Shown here one piece after another: positions 15,255 to 23,132 of a stretch of 64,000 nt of DNA. Origin of the DNA: Halodurantibacterium daqingensis (GTDB lineage: Bacteria; Pseudomonadota; Alphaproteobacteria; Rhodobacterales; Rhodobacteraceae); the NCBI RefSeq assembly GCF_042666235.1, contig NZ_JBHTFQ010000007.1:1-64000 (forward strand). Reading direction: 5' to 3'. The position numbers were made by a program, and so were the translations under genes. How positions within the stretch are numbered: position 1 is the first letter of the stretch; each line of letters starts with the position of its first letter. The notes under the pieces are model-generated. The model did not search any database, was not told the origin of the DNA, and was given only the letters and a program-made list of their open reading frames with translations.

Positions 15255-17412
15255 CGTCCGCCTCGCGGCCGTGGGCGGACGGCAGGTGCGCGCCGAGCTG
15301 GAAGGTGTCGGCGAGGCCGGGTCGCGCGGCTTCGGACGGCTGAGCCGGGAGATGGAAGCGGCGAACACCCGGCTCGCGGCCTTCTCGCGGCGGGTGCGCG
15401 TGGCCGCCGCTGCCGCCGTGGCGGCCGCCGCGGCCGCTGGCGTGGCGATGATCCGCTCCGGGCTCCAGACGGTCGATGCGCAGGCAAAGCTCGCGGCCTC
15501 CCTCGACACCACCGTCGCCAGCATCCAGGTGCTCGAGCGCGCGGGCGATCTGGCGGGCGTGTCGATGGGTCAGGTCGAGCAGGCGGCGATGCAACTGACG
15601 CGACGGCTGAGCCAGGCCGCTTCCGGCGCTGGCCCCGCGACGGAAGCCCTGCGCCGCCTGCGGCTGTCGGCGGGAGAGCTGCAGGCCCTGCCGCTCGACC
15701 AGCGGATCGCGCTGATCCAGGACCGGCTGGCAGACCTCGTGCCCGAAGCGGAGCGCGCGGCGGTCGCCTCGCAGCTCTTCGGCGACCGGGCGGCGCTGGT
15801 CTTCAGCCGCATCGACACCGCGACGCTGCGGCAGGCGACAGAGGATGTGCGGGATTTCGGGGTTGTGGTGTCGGACCAGGACACGCGCCAGATCGAGCGC
15901 ACCAACGATGCCATCTCGCGCCTCGGCCTGATCTGGCGGGGGCTGTCGAACCAGCTCGCCGTCGCGGCGGCGCCCGCGCTGGAGGCTGTCGCCGATGCCA
16001 TGGCAGCGGTCGCGCGCACCACCGGGCTGCTCGGCATCGCGATCCGCACGCTCTTCGACAACCTCGGGCGGCTGGCCAGCATCGCGGGCACCTTCGCAGC
16101 CCTGATGGCTGGGCGCTGGGTCGCAGGCCTCGCGGCGGCGGCTCTCTCGGTGCGCGGGCTGGCCACTGCCCTCGTGGTCCTGCGCGGCGCGCTGATCCGC
16201 ACCGGGATCGGGGCGCTGATCGTCGGTGCAGGCGAGTTGGTCTATCAGTTCTCCCGCCTCGTCACCGGAGCCGGGGGCTTCGGGAACGCGCTGGAGCTGA
16301 TGGGTAACGTGGCCCGGGCAGTCTGGGACGGCATCAAGACCACGATGGGCTCGCTGGTCGACGACTTCCGGGCGTTGCGCGCGGATATCGAGAGCATCTG
16401 GACGCGGCTCATGGCCTTCCTCGCGGGCAAATGGGCCGACTTCCTCGGGATGATCGGGCCCACCTTCAACGCCGTGGCCGACCGGATCGGCGCGGATTTC
16501 CAGATCGACTGGTTCGGGGCGCAGTCCTGGGCCTCGATGCTGGATCATGCCGCGAGCAACGCGGGCAGCATGGCCGAACGCTTTCGCCAGCGGGCGGCGG
16601 ACACGCGGGCGGGGGCCTTCGACAGCGTCCGCGAGGCCGTCACCGCGCTGGTCGAGGCCGTTCGCGGGTCGGGCGAGGAAACCGAAGGCGCACTCGATGC
16701 CGCTGCCGCCGGGGCCCGGCGCGTTGCCGAGGCGCTGGACGAGGCAGAGACCTCGGCGGGTCGCGCGGGTGCCGCCGGGCGCGAGGCCGGAACCCAGACC
16801 GCCACCGGCGCCGAGGAAGCCGTCACTGGCTGGCAGGCGGTGACCGCCGCGCTTGCCGACTATGCAGCAAGGGCGCGCGAGATAGGGGCCGACATCGGCC
16901 AGGCGCTGGTCGGGGCCTTTGGCGCGGCCGAGACCGCGGTCGCCGACTTCGTGCGCAAGGGCAAGCTCGACTTCCGCGATCTGGTGACCTCGATGATCGC
17001 CGATCTGGCCCGGCTCGCCGCGCGGCGCTTCATCCTCGGCCCGCTGGCGGGGCTGCTGTCCGGCGTGCTCGGCGGCGCAGGGGGCATGTTCGCCTCGGTC
17101 TTGCACGCGGGCGGCATGGTGGGCGCGGCCGGTCCCGGCCGGATGGTCCCGGCGCTCGCCTTCGCGGGCGCGCCACGCATGCATTCGGGCGGCTGGGTCG
17201 GGCTGAAGCCGGACGAGGTGCCCGCGATCCTGCAGCGCGGCGAGCGGGTGCTCTCGCGCCGCGAAGCCGCAGAATTCGGGCAGCGGCCGCGTGATGCGCT
17301 CTCCGTCAACATCACCATCATGACGCGCGACGCGGAAAGCTTTCGCCAATCGCGCACCCAAGTCGCTGCCGACATCGCACGTGCAGTGTCCATGGGGCGG
17401 AGGGGGTTGTAG
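15235..17412 (+). CDS. Phage tail tape measure protein, lambda type
   Basis: At 725 residues this is a short tape measure that sets tail length and is ejected with the DNA. It has an Ala-rich N-terminus with a hydrophobic helix (residues about 45-70), several central hydrophobic segments (residues 260-330), and a lambda-type C-terminal domain with FVRKGKLDFRDLVTSMIADL and RRFILGPLAG. The C-terminal GGWVGLKPDEVPAILQRGE region is also typical. It starts 20 bases inside the preceding frame. It is the last gene before the hydrolase insertion. Confidence 0.9.
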   Translation: MAEKRVSVRLAAVGGRQVRAELEGVGEAGSRGFGRLSREMEAANTRLAAFSRRVRVAAAAAVAAAAAAGVAMIRSGLQTVDAQAKLAASLDTTVASIQVLERAGDLAGVSMGQVEQAAMQLTRRLSQAASGAGPATEALRRLRLSAGELQALPLDQRIALIQDRLADLVPEAERAAVASQLFGDRAALVFSRIDTATLRQATEDVRDFGVVVSDQDTRQIERTNDAISRLGLIWRGLSNQLAVAAAPALEAVADAMAAVARTTGLLGIAIRTLFDNLGRLASIAGTFAALMAGRWVAGLAAAALSVRGLATALVVLRGALIRTGIGALIVGAGELVYQFSRLVTGAGGFGNALELMGNVARAVWDGIKTTMGSLVDDFRALRADIESIWTRLMAFLAGKWADFLGMIGPTFNAVADRIGADFQIDWFGAQSWASMLDHAASNAGSMAERFRQRAADTRAGAFDSVREAVTALVEAVRGSGEETEGALDAAAAGARRVAEALDEAETSAGRAGAAGREAGTQTATGAEEAVTGWQAVTAALADYAARAREIGADIGQALVGAFGAAETAVADFVRKGKLDFRDLVTSMIADLARLAARRFILGPLAGLLSGVLGGAGGMFASVLHAGGMVGAAGPGRMVPALAFAGAPRMHSGGWVGLKPDEVPAILQRGERVLSRREAAEFGQRPRDALSVNITIMTRDAESFRQSRTQVAADIARAVSMGRRGL

Positions 17413-17541
17413 CTTGTGGAGATCGGAAAAAGGCGGGCTAATGCCGCTTGGAGCCCTTCACGGTTATTCGGAACTGACTTCCTTGTAGGGCGTAGGGCCT
17501 ACGCGCATGGAGAATATCCTGATCATGATCAAGGATTGGTG

Positions 17542-18405
17542 GTGTCAGATTTCTTTAACGGTTTCGCTGAGCAGCTTGTGATGACATCGCGTGGCAAGAT
17601 CCGCGTGCGGTGTGGCGGGTCCGGTTTTCCCATCCTGCTTCTTCACGGGCATCCGAGAACACACACCACCTGGTTCAAGGTGGCACCTCAACTCGCGCGC
17701 AATTTCCATGTGGTTTGTGCGGATATGCCGGGCTTTGGGCGAAGCTATCAACCGGAAACACCCGCCGGCAGCTCGGCAAAGGCGAAGGCAGAAGCGTTAC
17801 ATGAGTGCATGGCAGTGCTCGGACATGAAAGGTTCGGGGTCGCGGGGCATGATCGCGGTTCGTATCGGGCATTCCGGCTTGCGATGGATTTCCCCGACAA
17901 TGTTGCGGGCCTTGTCGTGATGGACGGTATTCCGATCTACGAGGCTTTGAATCGGGCGGACTGGCGCTTTGCAAAAAGCTGGTGGCACTGGTTCTTCTTT
18001 GCCCAAAGCGAGAAGGCGGAAGCGGCGATTCAGGCTCACCCCGACCTTTGGTATCCTGCAGAAGCCGCCGCCGGGGCAGAGAACAACCGGGATTATCTTG
18101 CCGCCACCCGAAACTCGGACGTGGTACGTGGTATGCTCGCAGATTATCGCGCAGGGCTTGAGTTCGATTATGACGATGATCGACGCGACAAGGAGGCAGG
18201 GAGACGTCTCCGCTGCTCCCTTGGAGTTCTCTGGTCAAAGCATGACGACATGGAAAGCCTTTATGGAGACCCGGTAAATCCCTGGACGGCCTGGAGCGAT
18301 CAGATCGTTCTGCAACATGGGATCGCAAGCGGGCACCACATGGCTGAGGAAGCTCCTGACGAGGTTGCTGACCAGCTTAAACTGTTTTTTGCGGAGCTAC
18401 GCTGA
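17542..18405 (+). CDS. Haloacetate dehalogenase-like alpha/beta hydrolase, prophage cargo
   Basis: The 287-residue protein aligns by eye with fluoroacetate/haloacetate dehalogenases: oxyanion HGHPRTHTTW, nucleophile Asp104 in GHDRGS, Arg105, Asp128, the halide-binding pair His149-Trp150 in WWHWFFF, and catalytic His near 265 in SGHHMAEE. The usual carboxylate-binding arginine four residues after the nucleophile is a tyrosine (Tyr108), with Arg at 109, so the substrate may differ or activity may be low. The GTG at 17542 is chosen because AAGGA ends seven bases upstream; in-frame codons back to 17416 are untranslated leader. It is inserted on the sense strand between tape measure and DUF2460 genes and is not a known virion component. 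Confidence 0.75.
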   Translation: MSDFFNGFAEQLVMTSRGKIRVRCGGSGFPILLLHGHPRTHTTWFKVAPQLARNFHVVCADMPGFGRSYQPETPAGSSAKAKAEALHECMAVLGHERFGVAGHDRGSYRAFRLAMDFPDNVAGLVVMDGIPIYEALNRADWRFAKSWWHWFFFAQSEKAEAAIQAHPDLWYPAEAAAGAENNRDYLAATRNSDVVRGMLADYRAGLEFDYDDDRRDKEAGRRLRCSLGVLWSKHDDMESLYGDPVNPWTAWSDQIVLQHGIASGHHMAEEAPDEVADQLKLFFAELR

Positions 18406-18688
18406 CCGTCGGCTTCGTCCCGCACAGCCGCCATCACTTTCATGCCGGCGCGCCAACAACCCGCTCGTTCTACGCGCCGGCCAAGCACCGACCGATCACG
18501 GCGAAGACCATGTTACCGGGGCCGGGGATCCCGGCAAGCGGCGCGCGGAACTGCAAGAGCGCCGGGACAAGTTCACGATGCGCTCTTTGGGCTGGGCCTC
18601 TTGCGGCTGTGCCCGATCCATAACGCGGGCGCGGGGCAGCCCGACCCCGGCTCCGGCGCAATACCACAACTCCTGACATGAGGATCAG
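18406..18688 (+). other. 283-bp gap after the hydrolase gene
   Basis: No convincing gene is seen. A perfect GC-rich hairpin (GCCGGG-GAT-CCCGGC) lies at 18521-18535 without a T-tract. Short open frames here have Arg/Ser-rich, shadow-like translations. The stretch probably came in with the hydrolase cassette. Confidence 0.4.
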
Positions 18689-19339
18689 ATGTCCTTTCAC
18701 GAGGTCCGGTTTCCGGACGCGATCAGCCGTGGTGCGCGCGGCGGGCCGGAACGGCGCACGCAGGTGGTGGAGCTCGCCTCGGGCGCCGAGGAGCGCAATG
18801 CCAGCTGGGCCGACTCGCGCCGCCGCTATGACGTGTCCTACGGCATCCGTCGCGCCGACGATCTGGCCGCTGTCGTGGCGTTCTTCGAGGCGCGCAACGG
18901 TCGGCTCTACGGCTTCCGCTTCAAGGATTGGGCGGATTACAAGTCAGGTCCACCGTCGCGGGTCCCGAAGGCGCAGGACCAGCTGCTCGGAACCGGAGAT
19001 GGCGTCCAGCGGCACTTCCGCCTGCGCAAGCTCTATGGCAGCGAGGCGACGGGCGGCTGGTGGCGCGCGATCCGCAAGCCGGTCGCCGGCTCCGTGCGAG
19101 TGGCGCTCGGCGAGGTAGAGCGCTTTGACGGCTGGACAGTCGAAACCGGCACCGGAACCCTGACCTTCGCCGTGGCCCCCGAGGCGGGCATCGAGGTGCG
19201 GGCCGGGTTCGAGTTCGACGTTCCGGTCCGCTTCGACAGTGATCTGCTGCAGGTAACGCTCGATGTCGAGCGCCTGGGCTCAATTCCATCGATCCAGCTC
19301 ATCGAGCTGCGCGAACGCACCACACCGCTTCCGGACTGA
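18689..19339 (+). CDS. DUF2460 (TIGR02217) tail protein, GTA gp12-like
   Basis: The 216-residue protein matches the DUF2460 family of GTA-like tails: FHEVRFPDAISRGARGGPERR at the start (quoted in part), RRYDVSYGIRRADDLAAVVAFFEARNG, and the diagnostic YGFRFKDWADYKS. In the Rhodobacter GTA this protein is part of the distal tail hub. The order DUF2460 - DUF2163 - NlpC/P60 - megatron that follows is conserved apart from two insertions here. Confidence 0.9.
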   Translation: MSFHEVRFPDAISRGARGGPERRTQVVELASGAEERNASWADSRRRYDVSYGIRRADDLAAVVAFFEARNGRLYGFRFKDWADYKSGPPSRVPKAQDQLLGTGDGVQRHFRLRKLYGSEATGGWWRAIRKPVAGSVRVALGEVERFDGWTVETGTGTLTFAVAPEAGIEVRAGFEFDVPVRFDSDLLQVTLDVERLGSIPSIQLIELRERTTPLPD

Positions 19340-19350
19340 GGAGAGCATCC

Positions 19351-20811
19351 ATGTCAGACACCCGCCATGTCTCGGGCATCCTGCGCACCCTCTCCGGCCA
19401 GCCCTTTGCGAACAGGACCATGACCTGGTCGCGCAGTACCCGCCGTGCCGTGGCGCGCGAAGGCGTGGGCTTTGTCGACGAGCGGTTCTTCTCCGTCACC
19501 GGTCCGGACGGCACGGTCGATCTGGATGTGGTGCCGGGCGAGTACACGGTGATGGTCTCGCTTGCGGATGCGGACCGCTACATCCAGATCACCATCCCGG
19601 AGGGGGAAGGCACGTTCAACATCGCCGACGGGATGTATCAGGAGGTGCCCGCCAGGCCGTTAGAGGCCTGGGAGACGACGCGGATCCTGCTGCGGTCGTA
19701 CCTTTCCGCCAACAGCGGCGCGCCCAATCCGCATTCGCAAGGCGCGATGCCTGCGCCACCGACCGTCGTTACCGGTGCCGGTGGGCCAGCGGCACCGGCC
19801 GCCCCCTACGACATGCTCACCAAATCCTACCGCTATTCCGCAGGCACGCTGGGCAATGTGGCGCGCTTCGATGGCGGCGGCAGCAAGCCCTATTTCACGG
19901 ACTATCGCCGCTTCCCGGTGGCGACCCGCGCCGCCACCGGCGGCAACGCCAATGACGGCGAGGATGCGGTCAGCTGGCGCGCAGGCTTCGTCGTCGACGC
20001 GGCGGCGCTGGCCTTCCGTGTCGTGGGCTCCTCGGTCTTCAACTACCGCATGATCGTGGACGGCCGCTACGTGTCCTTCACCCCCACATCGATGGCCACC
20101 GGCGGGCGGCAGTATATCGTGCTGGACTTCGGCACGAAGGCGGTGCGGGCGGTGCAGATCGAGGGTAGCCAGGCAGCGGCGATCGACGGGATCCATGTCG
20201 CGGCGGCCGACACCGTCACAAAGCTGGAGGAGGCACCCTTTGGCGCGCTGATGTTCGGGGACAGTTTCACCGGCGCCATCGGCGTGCCGACCGGCCGAGA
20301 CGGCGACGGGCTGGCGGTGGTGGCGGGGGATCATCTCGGCCTGCCGCTCTGGGCTTCGGGCGTCGGCGGCTCGGGCTATGTGGCGACGGCGGGGAGCACG
20401 GTCTTTGCCCTGCCACAGCGCATCGGCGCCGACATCGAACGCTACCTGTCCGAGAAGGGCACACCGCCGCCGCTGGTCATCGTGGCGATGGGGATCAACG
20501 ATATCGGGTCCGGCGGCATCGCCCCGGCGGCGGCCAGCTGCTTCGACATCATCCGCAACCTCTGCCCCGCGGCGCTGGTCTTCGTGCTGGGACCCTGGGA
20601 TCGCGCCGCGCCACTGGCGCCTGACGCGGGCTATGCCGAGGTGAAAGCCTCGATCATCACCGCCCTGACCGGTCGCACGGGGTTTTTCTTCATCGACACC
20701 CAAGGGATCGACTTCACCAAATCGGATGCCACCCATCCCGATCTCGCCGGGCATCAGGCGCTCGGCCTCTGGCTGAGCAACCGGATCAGGTCCCTTGTGC
20801 GAGCGCCGTGA
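19351..20811 (+). CDS. SGNH/GDSL esterase, probable virion-associated
   Basis: The 486-residue protein has an SGNH hydrolase domain in its C-terminal half: block I GDSFT near residue 303 (nucleophile Ser), block II Gly in GVGGSGY, block III GIND near 380 and block V DATHPDLAGH near 459-464 (Asp-His). The N-terminal 85 residues form an Ig-like or beta-sandwich domain (SGILRTLSGQPFANRTMTW), then a linker and another beta domain. No signal peptide is visible, as expected for a tail component. Its position between DUF2460 and DUF2163, normally adjacent, suggests an added tail enzyme that removes acetyl or other esters from a surface polysaccharide. The substrate is unknown. Confidence 0.8.
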   Translation: MSDTRHVSGILRTLSGQPFANRTMTWSRSTRRAVAREGVGFVDERFFSVTGPDGTVDLDVVPGEYTVMVSLADADRYIQITIPEGEGTFNIADGMYQEVPARPLEAWETTRILLRSYLSANSGAPNPHSQGAMPAPPTVVTGAGGPAAPAAPYDMLTKSYRYSAGTLGNVARFDGGGSKPYFTDYRRFPVATRAATGGNANDGEDAVSWRAGFVVDAAALAFRVVGSSVFNYRMIVDGRYVSFTPTSMATGGRQYIVLDFGTKAVRAVQIEGSQAAAIDGIHVAAADTVTKLEEAPFGALMFGDSFTGAIGVPTGRDGDGLAVVAGDHLGLPLWASGVGGSGYVATAGSTVFALPQRIGADIERYLSEKGTPPPLVIVAMGINDIGSGGIAPAAASCFDIIRNLCPAALVFVLGPWDRAAPLAPDAGYAEVKASIITALTGRTGFFFIDTQGIDFTKSDATHPDLAGHQALGLWLSNRIRSLVRAP

Positions 20812-20820
20812 GAGACTGAC

Positions 20821-21705
20821 ATGAAAGACTTGTCCTCCGCCCTGCAGGCCCATCTCGACGAAGGCACCACGACGCTGGCCTGGTGCTGGCGGATCACGCG
20901 GGCCGATGGCGTCACCTTCGGCTTCACGGACCACGACCGGACGCTGAGCTTTGACGGCACCGAGTTCGAGCCCGAGAGCGGGCTGACCGCCTCCGAGATG
21001 CGCTTCGGGTCGGACCTGTCGGTCGATGCGCAGGATGCCGAGGGCGTGCTGACCTCCGACCGGATCACCGAAACCGACATCCTCGACGGGCGCTGGGACA
21101 ACGCCGAGGTCGAACTCTGGCGGGTGAACTGGGCCGATCCCGGCCAGCGCGTCCTCATGCGCCGCGGGGCCATAGGCCAGATCCGGCGCGGGCGGCTGGC
21201 CTTCGTGGCCGAAGTGCGTTCGCTCGCCCATGTGCTCGGCCAGACGGTCGGGCGGACCTTCCAGGCGACCTGCGACGCGGCGCTCGGCGACGGCCGCTGC
21301 GGCTTCGATCTCGAGGATCCGGCCTTCAAGGGTACCGGTGCCGTGATCGAAATGCTGCGTGACCGCGCCTTCACCGCCTTGGGGTTCGAGGTCTTTGCGG
21401 CGGGCTGGTTCGCGCATGGCACGGTCGAATGGACCAGCGGCGCGAATGCGGGGCGTCGGGCGGAGGTGCTGGCGCACGATCTTGTGGACGGGCTGGCGAT
21501 ACTGACGCTGCTCGAGTCTCCGGTGCGGATCATCACCGAGGGCGACAGCTTCATCGCGCGTGCGGGCTGCGACAAGCGCGTCACGACCTGCGGCACGAAG
21601 TTCGGCAATGTCGCCAACTTCCGAGGCTTCCCGCATATCCCCGGCCAGGACACGATCCTGCGCTATGCCACGAAGGATGGCGGCCATGACGGGGCGGTGC
21701 TGTGA
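20821..21705 (+). CDS. DUF2163 tail protein, GTA gp13-like
   Basis: The 294 residues match DUF2163 (phage BR0599-type) proteins: MKDLSSALQAHLDEGTTTLA, WRITRADGVTFGFTDHDRTL, and the Cys-rich region ATCDAALGDGRCGF and GCDKRVTTCGTKFGN, which may bind metal (quoted in pieces). In GTA particles it belongs to the hub/baseplate. The stop lies in a GTGA context at 21702-21705 whose GTG would be the original start of the NlpC/P60 gene, now displaced by the DapA-family cassette. Confidence 0.88.
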   Translation: MKDLSSALQAHLDEGTTTLAWCWRITRADGVTFGFTDHDRTLSFDGTEFEPESGLTASEMRFGSDLSVDAQDAEGVLTSDRITETDILDGRWDNAEVELWRVNWADPGQRVLMRRGAIGQIRRGRLAFVAEVRSLAHVLGQTVGRTFQATCDAALGDGRCGFDLEDPAFKGTGAVIEMLRDRAFTALGFEVFAAGWFAHGTVEWTSGANAGRRAEVLAHDLVDGLAILTLLESPVRIITEGDSFIARAGCDKRVTTCGTKFGNVANFRGFPHIPGQDTILRYATKDGGHDGAVL

Positions 21706-22691
21706 TCGGTCCGTTCATTCGGCCAAGGCCTCGGTCGCGGCGGCGATCTGGTCGCGGATCGTGGCGCCGAGCGGCCGAAGCGGGAGAGGCAGCAGGCCAT
21801 CGCTCAGGCCCATCTGCTGCGCCATCACATGGATCACACGCAGCGAGCCATGGGCGCGAAACAGCGCCCAGAGCGGTGCGAGGCTGGCATCGAGCCGCTG
21901 TGTCTCGGCCCTGTCGCCCACCGTCGCCGCTGCAGCGAGCCGCAGCGCGATGTCGGGCAGAAGGCCGCCGATTACGCTGTACCAGGTATCTGCCCCGGCC
22001 AGCAGCGCATCGGCGCAGCCCCAATCGCCGCTGTAGCCGATGGCAAATCCCGCGGGCAGCGTGCCACGCAACGTGGCCAGATCCACGGCTACCGTACCGG
22101 TGGCGGGCAACGGCATCTTGACCGCCGCGATCCGGGGCAGCTCAGCCAGCCGCTGCAAAAGCCCGATCTGAAACGTGAAATGGGTCGTGCCGGGGTTGTT
22201 GTAGATGCACAGCGGAAGATCCGTCGCGGCGGCGACAGCCCTGTAATGTTCATATGCCTCCTCCTGCGTCAGTGGCGTGTAGCTGACCGCAGGAAGAAGC
22301 AGCGCATCCGCCCCGGCCTCGGCCGCGTCCCGAGCGAGCGCGCTGGCCTCATCGGTACGCAGTGCGCCTACCCCGACCATCAGCGGCACGCTGCCGCCCA
22401 GCACCTCGACCGCGACGGCCACCGCGCGGCGTCGCTCCGCGCGGCTGAGATAGGCGAAGGTGCCGGTGCTGCCCAAGAGGCCGACCGAGGTCAGTTCGGG
22501 GCGACGAAGGCGCTCCAGTACACGTCCAAGCGCATCGGCCTGCACGCAGCCATCCGCCGTCATCGGCGTGATCGGAAAGGCGGAAAGCCCGGCAAAGGTC
22601 ATCGCAAGAGCCCCGAGGCGAAGAAGGAAACCTCATGACGAGATCACCGATCCCGCGCCATGGCAAGTACGCGCCGCAAGTGATCGGGCCG
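21702..22691. repeat. 12-bp near-identical repeats bracketing the DapA-family cassette
   Basis: GTGATCGGTCCG at 21702-21713 and GTGATCGGGCCG at 22680-22691 differ at one base and lie 978 bp apart. Both encode V-I-G-P in the frame of the NlpC/P60 gene. The left copy overlaps the DUF2163 stop, the usual place for a coupled start. The simplest reading is that the cassette was inserted at the start of the NlpC gene, leaving its first codons duplicated. Confidence 0.6.
21715..22602 (-). CDS. DapA-family (dihydrodipicolinate synthase-like) aldolase, prophage cargo
   Basis: The 295-residue TIM-barrel enzyme belongs to the class I aldolase family that includes dihydrodipicolinate synthase and N-acetylneuraminate lyase. 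Visible hallmarks are GLLGSTGTFAYLS (substrate carboxylate loop), IYNNPG with Tyr134, and the Schiff-base lysine Lys162 in AAVKMPLP. The second Thr/Ser of the loop differs from canonical DapA, so a different 2-keto acid substrate is likely. It is on the opposite strand in the tail operon and flanked by short direct repeats, so it is acquired cargo. It could be metabolic, for example on sugar acids, but no operon partner is present to say. Confidence 0.8.
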   Translation of the reverse strand: MTFAGLSAFPITPMTADGCVQADALGRVLERLRRPELTSVGLLGSTGTFAYLSRAERRRAVAVAVEVLGGSVPLMVGVGALRTDEASALARDAAEAGADALLLPAVSYTPLTQEEAYEHYRAVAAATDLPLCIYNNPGTTHFTFQIGLLQRLAELPRIAAVKMPLPATGTVAVDLATLRGTLPAGFAIGYSGDWGCADALLAGADTWYSVIGGLLPDIALRLAAAATVGDRAETQRLDASLAPLWALFRAHGSLRVIHVMAQQMGLSDGLLPLPLRPLGATIRDQIAAATEALAE

Positions 22692-23123
22692 ATTCCCGCT
22701 GTCCAGGACAAGGTTATCACTGCCGCCCGCAGCTGGCTCGGCACGCCGTATCACGACCAGGCCAGCCTTCGCGGCGCCGGCTGTGATTGCCTCGGCCTCG
22801 CCCGGGGCGTCTGGCGCGAGGTCGTCGGTCCCGAGCCGTTCCCGATCCCGCCCTATAGCCGGGACTGGGGCGAGACCGGCCCGCGCGAGGTTCTGGCCGA
22901 GGGCGCGGGTGCCATGATGATCGAAGTTGAGCCCGCGGCAGCCGGTCCGGGAACGCTGGTGCTGTTCCGCATGAAGCCCCGCGCCATCGCCAAGCATGTC
23001 GGGATCCTCACCGCGCCCGACAGCTTCCTCCACGCCTACGAGCGGCTCGGCGTGATCGAGGAACCGCTCACCCCATCCTGGCGGCGGCGCATCGCCTTCA
23101 CCTTCCTCTTCCCGCAACGCTGA
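22635..23123 (+). CDS. NlpC/P60 tail peptidase, GTA gp14-like
   Basis: This cysteine peptidase of the tail tip should open peptidoglycan during DNA entry. The catalytic cysteine is in GAGCDCLGL (about Cys52) and the histidine in AKHVGIL (about His121). The core ITAARSWLGTPYHDQAS is typical. ATG 22635 has an AAGGAAA site, but the native start may be GTG 22680 (VIGP...), because the same codons occur at the DUF2163 stop on the far side of the DapA insertion. If so, the first 15 residues were added by the cassette. Confidence 0.88.
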   Translation: MTRSPIPRHGKYAPQVIGPIPAVQDKVITAARSWLGTPYHDQASLRGAGCDCLGLARGVWREVVGPEPFPIPPYSRDWGETGPREVLAEGAGAMMIEVEPAAAGPGTLVLFRMKPRAIAKHVGILTAPDSFLHAYERLGVIEEPLTPSWRRRIAFTFLFPQR

Positions 23124-23132
23124 GACCCTGAC

